Notes: generated from the letters alone by a model not told the origin. Shown: positions 46,020 to 57,224, counted from the first letter of the stretch. The stretch: 64,000 nucleotides of DNA from Torymus aiolomorphi (GCA_036365515.1 CM070874.1:245514930-245578929); one strand, 5' to 3'. Numbers and translations: made by a program.

Positions 46020-49000
46020 CTAGGCGTAGAAGTTTTCAGCACGGTGTCCAGGGCGCTTCAATCCCAGCTCATGATGAGCGCGAAGATTATGGTTAAAGAC
46101 GCGAACGGTACATTAATCGAAGCGCGTGCACTACTAGACACGTGCGCGACCGCTAATTTCATCACCGACGAAGTGGCGAGTAAATTGCGACCCCCAACTC
46201 GAACATGTTCAATTCCCGTTGGAGCGATCAGCGGTATGCGTACTACCACCAACTACTGCGTCGACGTGCATTTCAATTCGATATACTCGGATTATAACGA
46301 ACATCTGACCTTCCTCACCGTTCCAAGGATAACCGACCTCGCCCCGGGGGAGATCTTTCCACGCGAATTAGTTAATATCCCTAAAAACGTGCGACTAGCC
46401 GACCCCCAGTTCCATCTCCCTCGACCGGTTGATATTTTAATAGGATCAGGAGCTACTGTATCAATGCTCTCTATAGGTCAAATCAACCTGTCCAGAGACG
46501 GAAGTAAACTGTATCTCCAAAAGACCCGACTAGGATGGGTAATAGTAGGTGGTCTTGATACCGGCAGAACTTCACCAGTTTTGTGTCACTTATCCCAGTT
46601 GGAGAAACAACTCACTCAATTCTGGACCATTGAGGAAATCTCAAGTCCAGACAAACAACACCGCGACAAACTCGAATGTGAAACCTTCTATGACCATACC
46701 ACCACACGACAATCCGACGGTAGATACGTAGTTAGGCTACCATTCCGAGAAGGGATCCCAGACCTAGGTGAATCAAGAGCGCAGGCTCTTAAACGATTCC
46801 ACGGAACGACACGAAGGCTTAACAAATTATCTCACATGAAGGACGACTACACACGCGTTCTCCAGGAATACATCGATCTAGGACACATGACAGCGGTAAC
46901 CGACGAAGGCGACCCCGGGTATTACCTTCCACATCACGCGGTCATGAAAGTCTGCAGTCTCACGACCAAGCTCCGAATCATTTTCGACGCATCCGCAAAG
47001 ACGACAAGGGGCATTTCTCTTAATGACACTCTACACACGGGACCGACAATTCAGGATAAACTCTACGCACACCTTATTAGATTTCGTTCATACCGTTACG
47101 TATTGACGGCTGACATAGAGAAAATATACCGACAGATCCTGATACATCCCGATGATCGACGATACCAACGTATCTTCTGGTATCGCGACGGACGAGAACA
47201 GGTTTTTGAGTTGAACACCGTTACGTTCGGCGTATCTGCAGCCCCCTATCTCGCGATACGCACAATTCACCAGCTTGCTGACGATGAGAGTCCTCGACAC
47301 CCCCGAGCGGCCGAGATTCTAAAGCGAGACCTATACGTCGACGACCTCCTGACGGGTTCAAATTCCCTGGAGGATATCCTGAGGGCGCGTGATGAGATAA
47401 TCGCTACATTGCAGAGCGGGGGTTTTAACATTCGCCAATGGGCCTCTAACCACGACCACGCGCTGGACAATCTCGACGAGAAGGTTCTAAATCTTGCTTC
47501 CAACACCGAAACGGAGCCGGTCTTGAAGACACTAGGGGTATATTGGGCTTCTAAACGCGACGAATTAGCCGTTTCCGTCACAAACGTAAAACCCCCGCAA
47601 ATCGTGACAAAACGCGCGATTCTGTCAGAGATCGCGAAGATATTCGATCCCATAGGTTTGATAGGACCAGTCGGATTATACGCAAAGTGGATCATGCAGG
47701 AATGTTGGAGGGCGGAAGTGTCCTGGGACGAATCTGTACCACAGGACTTGTACACGCTCTGGACTAATTTTGCGAGTCAATTGCTTCTTCTTTCCAACAT
47801 TTCTGTGCCACGTCAAGTCGTCACGGAAATTCCCTCACGCGTAGAAATTCACGGTTTCAGCGATGCGAGCCAAAGAGGCTACGGCGCGTGCCTTTACGCT
47901 AGGTCGATGGATGAAAACGGGAAAATCACAGTGCGGCTGATATGCGCGAAATCTAGAGTCGCTCCTTTAAAGGAAAAGACGATTCCCAAATTAGAGTTAT
48001 GCGGTGCGTTGATACTCTCACGACTCTTGCTCGAAACCCTTTCGATTTTGGATCTCTCCATTGAACGCGTCGTCCTATGGTCTGACTCCACCATAGTCTT
48101 ACACTGGCTAAAAAAGTCTCCTCAAGTCTTAAAACCGTTCGAAGCGAATCGCGTACGCGAAATTCAAGAATTAGGAGAACGCCCTACATGGCGATATGTA
48201 CCGACTCAACATAATCCCGCCGACGCTTTGTCTCGCGGACAACTCCCGAACGACTTCCTGCAGAACAATACGTGGTTTACCGGACCTGTCTGGTTAACGC
48301 AACCCGAGGCCTTCTGGCCTGCAAATATCGTCGCGTTAGTACCAGAACTCCCCGGACTAAAGAAAGGGATTTGTCTCCTTGTCGATCCTGCCACAGATCG
48401 CAGTTTTCTGTCACAGTTTTCGGAGTATCGAACGTTACTCAAAACTTTGTCGTATTGCATGCGATGGCTCCCTTCTGGTAAATCGTATCGAGGGAAATCC
48501 ATCTCGGTCGAAGAAAAACTCAAGGTCGAAGCCCGCGTATTTCGATTCATTCAACAGGAGGCATTCGCTGATACAATTGCGTGTTTGACGCGAGGGAAAC
48601 GGGTGAAGGTGTCGCAAATAGCGACACTTAATCCGTGTTTGAACGCGAATGGAGTTATACGCGTAGGCGGGCGTTTAAAAAATGCGTATATTCCCATTGG
48701 AAGTAAACATCCTATCTTGTTACCTCCCGGTAATCCTGTTACCGACATGATTATCCGGAACACTCACGAAGCCAGTCATCACGCGGGCGTTCAAACTACC
48801 CTCTTCAATTTACGACAGCGTTTTTGGCTGATCGACGGTAGGAGCAAGGTTCGTCATATAATTCGTAAGTGTGTCACGTGCATAAGGCACAAACCGGCGC
48901 CACTGCATTGCCGAATGGCAGACCTCCCAGCCGTCAAAGTTACCGAATCGGCCGCTTTTTCTCACGTGGGAGTAGATTACTTCGGCCCCCTTTTTATTAA

Positions 49001-49346
49001 GGAGAAAAAACACCGCAACAAAACGCAACTTAAGGTGTACGGATGCGTTTTCGTTTGTATGGCTACGAAGGCTGTACATTTGGAAATAGCTTGCGATTTA
49101 AACACTGAAGGCTTTATAGCGGCATTTAGGCGATTTATAGGACGCAGAGGAATTCCTTCCAACGTATACTCCGACAACGGGACCAATTTCGTAGGTGCCA
49201 ACAATAAACTTCGCGAGCTTTTCGCGCTTCTCAATTCGAAGAGTTTTGAATCTGAAGTAGGTTCGGTCGCGCTCTCTCTGAACATTCAGTGGCATTTCAA
49301 CCCCCCCTGTCTCCTCATTTTGGTGGTATATGGGAAGCCGCAGTAA
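46020..49346 (+). pseudogene. BEL Pol: protease, RT, RNase H, integrase (part)
   Basis: The frame is the Gag frame and is open from just after the TGA. The first ATG (46044) gives 1100 residues. Protease: ARALLDTCATANFIT, with LLDT and D32 as the expected active site. RT: LTTKLRIIFDAS, TADIEKIYRQI and the active site LYVDDLLTG (YVDD at residues 431-434). RNase H: IHGFSDASQRGYGACLYAR and WSDSTIVLHWL. Integrase: HEASHHAGVQTT with CVTCIRHK, then FSHVGVDYFGPLF and VYSDNGTNFVGANN. The frame is lost at a C7 run near 49301-49307, where the FNPP text shifts; the rest continues at 49289-49888. Apart from this the protein looks intact. Confidence 0.92.
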
Positions 49347-49888
49347 AATCATTTAAACACCACTTCTACCGGGTGATTCGAGTTCAACTTCTTACGCACG
49401 ACGAAGTAACCACCCTCGCCATCGAAATAGAAGCGATTCTAAATTCCCGACCACTTTGGTCAATTTCCTCCGATCCTAACGATCCAATTGCGTTGACACC
49501 CGCGCATATTTTGATAGGTAGGCCCCTAACTGTACTTCCCGCAACTGATTTGACTTCTGTTGCAGCCAATGGTCTCTCCGTCTGGAATTTCATTGCGAGA
49601 GCCCGCCAGGACTTCTGGAAACGATGGCATCTGGAGTATCTCCACGAACTCCAACAACGCCAGAAGTGGCATAACTCCATTGGAGAGTTGAGCGAAGGGA
49701 TGGTCGTCATTATCATCGATCGAAATCAACCATGTACTCAGTGGCAGCTGGCGGTCGTACAAGAGGTGCATCCTGGGGACGACGGACTGGCTAGGGTCGC
49801 CACTCTTCGAACTTCACGAGGGCAGCTAAAGCGCAACATCACGCAGTTATGCCCGTTACCCTCGTCATCAACCGAAGAAATAGATTGA
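49289..49888 (+). pseudogene. BEL integrase C-terminal part, after the frameshift
   Basis: Continues integrase in another frame: [19 protein letters not shown] with the third catalytic region, then [11 protein letters not shown] and [10 protein letters not shown]. The BEL C-terminal domain ([38 protein letters not shown]) precedes the stop. It ends about 80 bp before the purine tract, as expected for the natural C-terminus. A one- or two-base change in the C7 run is the simplest cause. Confidence 0.92.
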
Positions 49889-49970
49889 ACATATCCATTC
49901 AAACAGATTCACACCTACACCATACATTCATACATGCGTAAAGGACTCCGATTGCTCGTGTTACTCGCAA

Positions 49971-49981
49971 CGGGGGGAGTC
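49971..49981 (+). other. polypurine tract of the BEL element
   Basis: CGGGGGGAGTC directly before the 3' LTR start TGTTCCG, the expected plus-strand priming site. Confidence 0.6.
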
Positions 49982-50664
49982 TGTTCCGTCGAGACTCGAG
50001 GAGAAAGTGTTCCGCCAAGCGACGGTGTCGAGCACGCTCCGAAGGGTTTGTCGTAGAGCATGTGGTGCCACCTTTTTTGCTTGAGGTGAGAGAGAGGAGT
50101 CGCGACTTGCTGCGCGCGCCGAATGGCGCCGCGGAGCTCGTGTCGCACGTAGCCGGCGCAGCGCCGAGTCAGTCGTGAATTGGCGGTCGAGCCGGCAGCG
50201 TAGCCGAGCAAGTTTCTCAAGAGAGAGAAGAGCGAACGATCTTATCGCATGCCGATAAGCGACCGGTGCAATCCGGATACGAACGCGCGAGCCGCGTGCG
50301 AAACGAGCGAGGATCGGTGGACGAGTCCATCCTTCCGTACGTGCAGATTATCAATCTGTACGTACCAACCAACCGGCAGTCAGTGGAGTACGACCACTTG
50401 ACCGGACGAAATATCGAAGCGAACAAAACCACACCCGCATACACACCTTTACTCATTCTCACGTCTGTTCAGTTCCGCATCTTGTAACATCTTCGAGAGG
50501 GGTTTTATGCCGTCAGGCTTTCCCCTTTCAATTGGAGCGATTAAACTATATAATTACCGCTCAACCAAGTCCTTTATTTATTTCTTTCCCATCCCCTTAT
50601 TCCTTCCCACAAAAGAACAAAAAGCTAGAATCCTCGACTGAGAGGCTTTTAGCGCGACAAAACA
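49982..50664 (+). repeat. 3' LTR of the BEL element
   Basis: 683 bp, TGTTCCG...AAAACA, followed by the target duplication CTATT. It lacks the 106 bp duplication of the 5' LTR. Confidence 0.95.
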
Positions 50665-52269
50665 CTATTGTTATGGATTTAATAGAACACGAAACGCAAC
50701 TTTATAATATATTTGAAGAAGTTTATCAAATAATGCTTCCAGTACAATTACGAAAATTTTTTGCAACTTTTCTTTTATGTGAAAACATTGAAGGTTATAT
50801 AATATGGGAAAAATATAAAAACTTTTTTACAGAAGATTTTACTGAAAAAAAAGAAGATAAAGCACTTCCACATATTAATCAAATTTTAATTACTGAAGAT
50901 ATGTCATGTAAAAATTTTGGATTATCTGAACAAAATGAAAACAATATAAAAATATAGATGAATACGACTTAAAATTTATAACTTTTTGTAAACAAGAGTA
51001 TGAAAGTATGTATGTTAAATTAAACAACGTCCAAAAATTTATGTTCAACAAAATAATACATAATGATAATATTAAAATACATTTTATAGATGGTCCTGGT
51101 GGATCTGGCAAAACATTTTTATATAAAACATTAATATATTATTTTATTTCATTAAAAAAAAATTTTTTATCTATGGCTTGGACAGGAATAGCTTCTATTT
51201 TATTACCGACGGGTATGACCAGTCATCGTACACTTAGATTACCTTTAGATTTAAGTAATATTGAAAATGCATTTGTAAAATTAGATTCTGATAAAAAAAA
51301 AATTGAGAGAAGCAGATATAATTTGGGATGAAGCTTCAATGATTCCGAAAAAAAAACGTTAGAAATTGTTGATAACACTTTAAGAGATCACACTTGCAAG
51401 GATGAACCTTTTGGAGGAAAGTTAATTGTTTTAGGTGGAGATTTTCGACAAATTTTACCAGTAGTTAAAAATGGATTTAGAAATACTATTATAGAAGAAA
51501 CTGTCAAAAGTTCGTACCTTTGGCCATTATTTAATATTTCTAATTTAAAAGTAAATATTCGTACACAAATGATGATTTTGCGTCATTTTTATTGGATATT
51601 GGAGAAGATATAATTAATCCATTTTTGATTCCTGATAAATGGATTACAAATGACGTTTGCCATGAAATTTATAAAAACATTAACAAAAATTATCATTTTT
51701 CACAAAATGTAATTTTAAGTTCGCATCATGAAGAAGTTAATATACTAAAAAATAAAATATTAAAGTTAATTAATGGTGAAGCAACAACATATTATAGTAT
51801 AGATCATGTAACACATAAAGGAGTAGATCAACCAAATGAAAATATACATTTAAATTATCCAATAGAAATGTTAAATAATATACGTGAAGGTTTACCTCCA
51901 CATAAGATAATATTAAAAGTAAATGCTATTATTATGTTAATTCGTAATCATAGTTAGTATAGTTGGTGGTTTATGTAACGAAACACGTCTGAAAGTAACA
52001 AAATTATATAAATACAATATAGAGGCAGAAATTATTACAGGAGAAAACAGGAAATAGAGTATTTATACCTCGTATAACATTAAATACTTGTGAATCATCA
52101 TCTTTACCATTCATTATATACAGAAAAACAATTTCCTATTATTTTAGCTTTTGCAATAACAATTAATAAATCTCAAGGTCAAAGTTTTGATAACGTAGGA
52201 ATATATTTTAAAAAATCTTTATTTACACATGAACAATTATATGTAGCTCTTTTGAGATGTAAAAATCCA

Positions 52270-52277
<8 letters not shown>
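50665..52277 (+). pseudogene. Helitron Pif1-type helicase, frameshifted
   Basis: Continues the Helitron after the BEL insertion. The linker MLPVQLRKFFATFLL is followed by WEKYKNFFTEDF. The helicase starts near 51010 (LNNVQKFMFNKII), with Walker A GPGGSGKTF and AWTGIASILLPTGMTSHRTL. Walker B (WDEASMIPK) and LGGDFRQILPVV lie in the next frame. 51592-51957 and 52090-52277 carry the later motifs, ending [19 protein letters not shown] and the VALLRC block. At least four frame changes or stops are present. Rep and Pif1 together are the hallmark of Helitrons (rolling-circle transposition). Coding stops where a (TA)n tract begins. Confidence 0.9.

Positions 52278-52350
<73 letters not shown>
52277..52350. 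repeat. (TA)n microsatellite at the end of the helicase
   Basis: TA dinucleotide tract replacing the expected last helicase residues. Confidence 0.95.
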
Positions 52351-52357
<7 letters not shown>

Positions 52358-52580
52358 TTATCGGGGTTTATGGAGCCCAACCCTGTATATTAGTACCTAC
52401 AGCCGAGAGTTCCCTATGGCAAGTGACTAAAGAAATAATGGACCCTGGGGTTATAGACTCTAGGTCGGGCCGCATAAACCCCTATATTTAGAAATATTAT
52501 GAAGCCCGGGTTGCATAATCAAAATCGGGCTCGATAAACCCCTATATATAAAAAAACGGGCTTTATAAACCCCTTTCGAG

Positions 52581-52582
<2 letters not shown>
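52351..52582 (-). repeat. shared-core module C2
   Basis: Class C, inverted relative to C1. TTTATGGAGCCC and TAAACCCC/GGGCT boxes flank the inverse core GTGACTAAAGAAATAAT at 52423-52439. GGACCCTGGGGTTATAGACT and GAGAGTTCCCTATGG are the shared flanks. Nearly identical to C3 at 57543-57780. (TA)n tracts lie on both sides. Confidence 0.87.
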
Positions 52583-52621
<39 letters not shown>

Positions 52622-52626
52622 CATAT

Positions 52627-52825
52627 AAACATGGACTTATGCTGACACCAATGTATAAGACCACGTGACCTGTCTGCATAAGTGTAGTACCGTTTATACA
52701 AGTGTCTGCACAAGTCTAGCGTGACTAAAGAAATAATCTCTCTACTTATGCTGACGTCTGCATAAGTCGGTCTCTGTCTGCATAAGTCTATTTCAATTTC
52801 GGAAAGTGTCTGCATAACTAGCGTT
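52627..52825 (-). repeat. shared-core module B2
   Basis: Class B word in both orientations (ACTTATGCTGAC, GTCTGCATAAGT, GTGTCTGCATAAC). Inverse core GCGTGACTAAAGAAATAAT at 52719-52737. (TA)n tracts lie at 52583-52618 and 52836-52866. Partner of B1 at 12385-12590. Confidence 0.87.
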
Positions 52826-52830
52826 TCATA

Positions 52831-52866
<36 letters not shown>

Positions 52867-52869
<3 letters not shown>

Positions 52870-53214
52870 CATGTATGTATTTAAAGTGGATGTAATATGT
52901 TTAAGACTATGTATAAAACTTGAATTTTATTTAAATTTTACGAAAATATTTATGTATAATATATGATATCATTTATAAGTGTTCGATAAAAAAAATTTCT
53001 TTAATATATTCTCTAATGTTTTATTCTTATGCTTTTCATATTTTGGAACTTATTTATGGTTATTGTTCTTGATATATGTATTTGAGCTTATATAGAATTG
53101 TATAAACATTATTGTAGAATGCATAAAAGAAATATTTATTTAATAATATGTAAGTTACTAATCTTAATAGCATTTTCGTAAAATTTTTAATATTCTATAT
53201 TAAAACGAAAAATT
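52867..53214. other. AT-rich non-coding stretch
   Basis: Between modules B2 and D2; no gene or repeat recognised. Confidence 0.4.
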
Positions 53215-53453
53215 AGTAAAGAGCTTTAACCGTTATTTCCGGGATTATACAGGGTCCTATAGTTTATTTCTTCAGAGTTACTCTATACAAGTGACTAAAG
53301 AAATAATGGACCCTGGGGTTATTGACTCTAGACGGTTACCGGTAATAACGCTTATATACCATAGGAAATTCCGGTAAGTCCCGGAAATAACGAGCGGGTT
53401 CCGGAAATAACGCTTATATACCAAATTTGTTACCAGAAATAACCGCTGCAGAA

Positions 53454-53455
<2 letters not shown>
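53215..53455 (-). repeat. shared-core module D2
   Basis: Class D, inverted. CCGGAAATAACG boxes surround the inverse core GTGACTAAAGAAATAAT (53291-53307), followed by GGACCCTGGGGTTATTGACT. It faces module D3 across a (TA)n tract, forming an inverted pair. Confidence 0.87.

Positions 53456-53541
<86 letters not shown>
53456..53541. repeat. (TA)n microsatellite between D2 and D3
   Basis: About 86 bp of TA dinucleotide, the spacer of the inverted module pair. Confidence 0.97.
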
Positions 53542-53546
<5 letters not shown>

Positions 53547-53755
53547 CTGCAACTGTTCTTTCCGGGACGTTTACACTGTACATCGCTGTTATTTCCGGGA
53601 CGCGCTGTTTTTTCCGGGACGTCCCGGAAATTTTTCTGTACGTAAGCGTTATTTCTGGGTCATTATTTCTTTAGTCACGCGCTTATATAGGGAACTCTGA
53701 AGAGATAAACTATAGGACCCTGTAGATTACCAGAAATAACGTGTATAGGTCTTTA
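53542..53755 (+). repeat. shared-core module D3
   Basis: Almost identical to D1 (TTTCCGGGACG words, core ATTATTTCTTTAGTCACGC at 53662-53680, GGGAACTCTGAAGAG). It lacks the TCTAGAGTCAATAACCCC segment before the core. A (TA)n tract (53757-53912) follows. Confidence 0.87.
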
Positions 53756-53763
53756 TGTATATA

Positions 53764-53853
<90 letters not shown>

Positions 53854-53977
53854 TATATAGATATATATATATATTTATATATATATATATATATATAAAT
53901 GTGTATATATATACCGGGTGTCCCATTTTAAAACCACCAGGCAAATATCTCGAAAACTAAGGGAGATGGAAAAAAAC

Positions 53978-54715
53978 TTTTAATACAAAAGTTGTAGGGT
54001 TCAGAGGGGCCCAACTGATCGTGACCTTGGTTATGACCTTGAGGTCAATGATCAAGTTCATTTGAAGGTCAAATCGATTTTTTCAAATGGGAACCACCAC
54101 TTTTGAACTCGTAAATGGAAAGAGCGGAAAATTTTACGTTCAGATATGTCCTTGAGTCAAGGTCATGGTCATGGTCATGGTCATGTTTAAAATCAAAATC
54201 AATAAACGCAACAAAACATTCCCATAATTAGGTATACGAGACAAATTGTGAAATACAAAAGTTGTAGGGTCCAGAGGGGCCCAACTGATCGTAACCTTGG
54301 TTATGACCTTGAGGTCAACGATCAAGGTCATTTGAAGCTCAAATCTATTTTTTCAAATGGGAAACCCCACTTTTGACCTCGTAAATGGAAAGAGCGGAAA
54401 ATTTTACGTTTAGATATGTCCTTGAGTCAAGGCCATGGTCATGGTCATGGTCATGTTTAAAATCAAAATCAATCAACGCATCCAAACATTCCCATAATTA
54501 CGCATACGAGTGTTAAATACAGAAGTTGTAGTGTTTGGAGCGGCCTAACTGATCGTGACCTTGACCATGAACTTGAGGTCAAGGATGATGTCTTTTGAAG
54601 GTTAAATCAATTTTGTTTAACGGCAACCCTCACTTTTGACCTCGGAAATAGAAAAACCGAAAAATTCTGATATGACCTTGGGTCAAGGTCATGGTCAAAG
54701 TTATGGTCAGTTTCC
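53978..54715 (+). repeat. tandem units of the left arm
   Basis: The landmark TACA(A/G)AAGTTGTAG occurs at about 53982, 54255 and 54519. Each unit also holds a run of GGTCATGGTCAT copies and GACCTTGAGGTCAA palindromic half-sites. Confidence 0.85.
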
Positions 54716-54717
54716 GT

Positions 54718-54905
54718 GCAGTTAAGAGCAAAGTCGGAGATGACCCGGTCACCTAAGGCAAGGTCGGAGATTACCCGGCCAGTTAAGGCAAGGTCGGAGA
54801 TGACCTGGCCAGTTAAGGCAAGGTCGGAGATGACCCGGCCAGTTAAGGCAAGGTCGGAGATGACCCGGTCAGTTAAGGCAAGGTCGGGGATGATCAGGCC
54901 AGCTA
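54718..54905 (+). repeat. 30 bp minisatellite, about six units
   Basis: Unit AAGGCAAGGTCGGAGATGAC plus CCGGCCAGTT, with small variations. The open frame with a repeated ten-residue peptide is a consequence of the 30 bp period. It lies between the left arm and the transposase gene. Confidence 0.93.
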
Positions 54906-54972
54906 AAAATTCATTGGAAAATTCCACGTTCATGTGTATTTAGTCATAGGATCCAAGTGTTTCGGTCACCAT

Positions 54973-56040
54973 TTACTGAAGAAGATGCTCAAAAGTTGCA
55001 CCATTTACTTGTTGACAACATTCTATTCTCCTTTTAAAGTTTCTAACGGTATTTAATAATACTTGACGTGGAATACTTAAGCAGATTTGTGTAATCCTTT
55101 GAATCATGTCATCTCTTGTAGTTGGCCTGTTGCGGTAGACTGTATTTTTTAGGAAGCCCCATAAATAAAACTCTGGAGATGTCAGATCTGAAGATCTTGG
55201 TGGCCATGCTACGGGACCTCCTCTACCAATCCATCGACCGTTAAACCTTTCATTAAGAAAATCTCTGACAATTCTGGCATAATGTGGAGGAGCACGATCT
55301 TGTTGTAGCCACATTCTGGCCCTTGTATGGAGATCAACGTTTTCTAGAAAGAGTGGCAGCTCGTCTCTCAGCAACTGTAAATAAGTATGCTGAGTTACGT
55401 GACCTTCAAAAAAATAAGGTCCAATCAGACATCCGTTAATAATACCACACCATACCGTTACATTCCAGCGATGCTGATGATCAACTTCTCGCATCCAATG
55501 AGGATTAACAGGAGACCAGTAGTGGCAATTATGGCGATTCAACATACCAGTACTCTGAAATGTAGCCTCGTCGCTAAAAAGAACATTGTTAAAGAAATTT
55601 TCATCATCAGTAATTTGTTGTGTTGCCCATTGGCAAAATGTTATTCTCCGTCGATAATCTTCCACAGTTAAAGCTTGATTTAGAGTAATGTGGTAAGGAT
55701 GGTAACGCGCATATCGTAAATATCTACTGGCCGTAGATCTTGGAATACCCATTGTTAAATCGATTTCGCGTAAACTGACATGAACATTTAAATGTACCAT
55801 GGCTAGAACAGCAAGAAAGCGAGGATTATTTTCATAATCGTGTTCATTCAGTGTCCTCCTTCTTCGAACGAAGTTTCCTTGTCGACCGCGCAGTTCAATG
55901 TCACGTATTACCGTATGATCAGGATGTTGTCGTTGAGGGAACCGAGCACGATACAATCTGCTTGCCTCTCGATAGTTTCGTCGACATTCTCCTAAAATAA
56001 GAAGAATGTCAACTATTTCATTAGCAGAATAGTCAGGCAT
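54973..56040 (-). CDS. IS630/Tc1-superfamily transposase, DD41E-like, intact frame
   Basis: 355 residues, no stops or frameshifts. The N-terminus (MPDYSANEIVDILLILGECR) is the DUF4817-type helix-turn-helix start seen in many insect transposases. A second DNA-binding region is at residues 84-112 (VHVSLREIDLTMGIPRSTAS). The catalytic core shows D157 (VLFSDEATF), D248 (MWLQQDRAPPHY) and a third acidic residue at 290 in SSDLTSPEFYLWGFLK. Relatives usually have Asp there; here it is Glu, 41 residues after D248. It would cut and paste the 53914-57133 element at TA sites. The start at 56040 is the first ATG and fits the family. It may still be active. Confidence 0.9.
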   Translation of the reverse strand: MPDYSANEIVDILLILGECRRNYREASRLYRARFPQRQHPDHTVIRDIELRGRQGNFVRRRRTLNEHDYENNPRFLAVLAMVHLNVHVSLREIDLTMGIPRSTASRYLRYARYHPYHITLNQALTVEDYRRRITFCQWATQQITDDENFFNNVLFSDEATFQSTGMLNRHNCHYWSPVNPHWMREVDHQHRWNVTVWCGIINGCLIGPYFFEGHVTQHTYLQLLRDELPLFLENVDLHTRARMWLQQDRAPPHYARIVRDFLNERFNGRWIGRGGPVAWPPRSSDLTSPEFYLWGFLKNTVYRNRPTTRDDMIQRITQICLSIPRQVLLNTVRNFKRRIECCQQVNGATFEHLLQ

Positions 56041-56329
56041 TCTTTTTTAGTTGTAAATGCAATTATTTATCAAAACACACCACAAAAGAAATAATATGAT
56101 ATTATACTATACAATATTTTAAAACGAAAAAGTTTAATTTTCTGTGCCAATATAAGTGTGCTCAATTTGAAAACAATTTGATGTAAACAGTAATAATTAT
56201 TGACTATTACCGATCAATGCTGAATACTACCGGTCACTATTGGATACAGGTGGTCAACACTTATTAACTTTTGTTATTATTTGATATAAGTGGTTAACCC
56301 TGGTAAATATTGATAATAGTAAAAATAGT

Positions 56330-57131
56330 AAAATTTTCCGCTCTTTCCATTTACGAGGTCAAAAATAGGGGTTCCCATTTGAAAAAATCGATTTGACCTT
56401 CAAATGACCTTGATCAAATGACCTCATTTGATGACCTCATTGAAATGATTCAAATGACCTCAAGGTCATAACCAAGGTTACGATCAGTTGGGCCCCTCTG
56501 AACCCTACAACTTTTGTATTTAACAATTTGTCTCGTATGCCTATTTATGGGAATGTTTTGATGCGTTGATTGATTTTGATTTTAAACATGACCATGACCA
56601 TGACCATGACCATGACCTTGACTCAAGGACATATCGGAACGTAAAATTTTCCGCTCTTTCCATTTACGAGGTCAAACGTGGGGGTTCCCATTTGAAAAAA
56701 TCGATTTGACCTTCAAATGACCTTGATCATTGACCACAAGGTCATAACCAAGGTTACGATCAGTTGGGCCCCTCTGAACCCTACAACTTTTGTATTTAAC
56801 AATTTGTCTCATATGCCTAATTATGGGAATGTTTTGATGCGTTGATTGATTTAGATTTTAAACATGACCATGACCATGACCATGACCTTGACTCAAGGAC
56901 ATATCGGAACGTAAAATTTTCAGCTCTTTCCATTTACGAGGTCAAACGTGGGGGTTCCCATTTGAAAAAATCGATTTGACCTTCAAATGATCTTGATCAT
57001 TGATCTCAAGGTCATAACCAAGGTCACGATCAGTTGGGCCCCTCTGAACCCTACAACTTTTGTATTAAAAGTTTTTTTCCATCTCCCTTAGTTTTCGAGA
57101 TATTTGCTGGTGGTTTTAAAATGGGGCACCC

Positions 57132-57133
<2 letters not shown>
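56330..57133 (-). repeat. tandem units of the right arm
   Basis: Inverse of the left arm. GATCAGTTGGGCCCCTCTGA occurs at about 56481, 56759 and 57028. The outermost unit ends with GTTTTCGAGATATTTGC and the element terminus. Confidence 0.87.

Positions 57134-57220
<87 letters not shown>
57134..57220. repeat. (TA)n microsatellite
   Basis: TA tract between the transposon end and module A2. Confidence 0.97.

Positions 57221-57224
<4 letters not shown>

Larger units (their letters stand above)
43419..50664 (+). mobile_element. BEL/Pao retrotransposon, nearly full length
   Basis: 7246 bp with LTRs at both ends (43419-44207, 49982-50664), TGTTCCG...AAAACA ends, and an exact 5 bp target duplication CTATT (43414-43418 and 50665-50669). 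A tRNA-Tyr primer site, Gag, protease, RT, RNase H, integrase and a purine tract are all present in order. Gag and Pol share one frame interrupted by two TGA codons, and one frameshift lies in integrase. It inserted into a Helitron between Rep and helicase coding parts. Confidence 0.97.
53914..57133 (-). mobile_element. IS630/Tc1-type transposon with long compound inverted ends
   Basis: Ends (TA)CCGGGTGTCCCATTTTAAAA and its inverse GGGGCACCCGG(TA), both abutting (TA)n tracts. The arms (about 53914-54715 and 56330-57133) are inverted copies of each other. Each consists of three tandem units of 264-278 bp, marked by TACAAAAGTTGTAGGGT and GGCCCAACTGATCGT. A DDE transposase lies between them on the minus strand. 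The left arm also has a 30 bp minisatellite. Size is about 3.2 kb. Confidence 0.88.

Noticed and set aside
49301..49307. Programmed frameshift in BEL integrase at the C7 run
   Set aside because: Integrase is not a site of programmed frameshifting in this class. A simple indel in a homopolymer is more likely.
54140..54715. GGTCA and TGACC motifs as real nuclear-receptor binding sites
   Set aside because: They occur as part of a transposon's tandem units; nothing in the sequence links them to host regulation.
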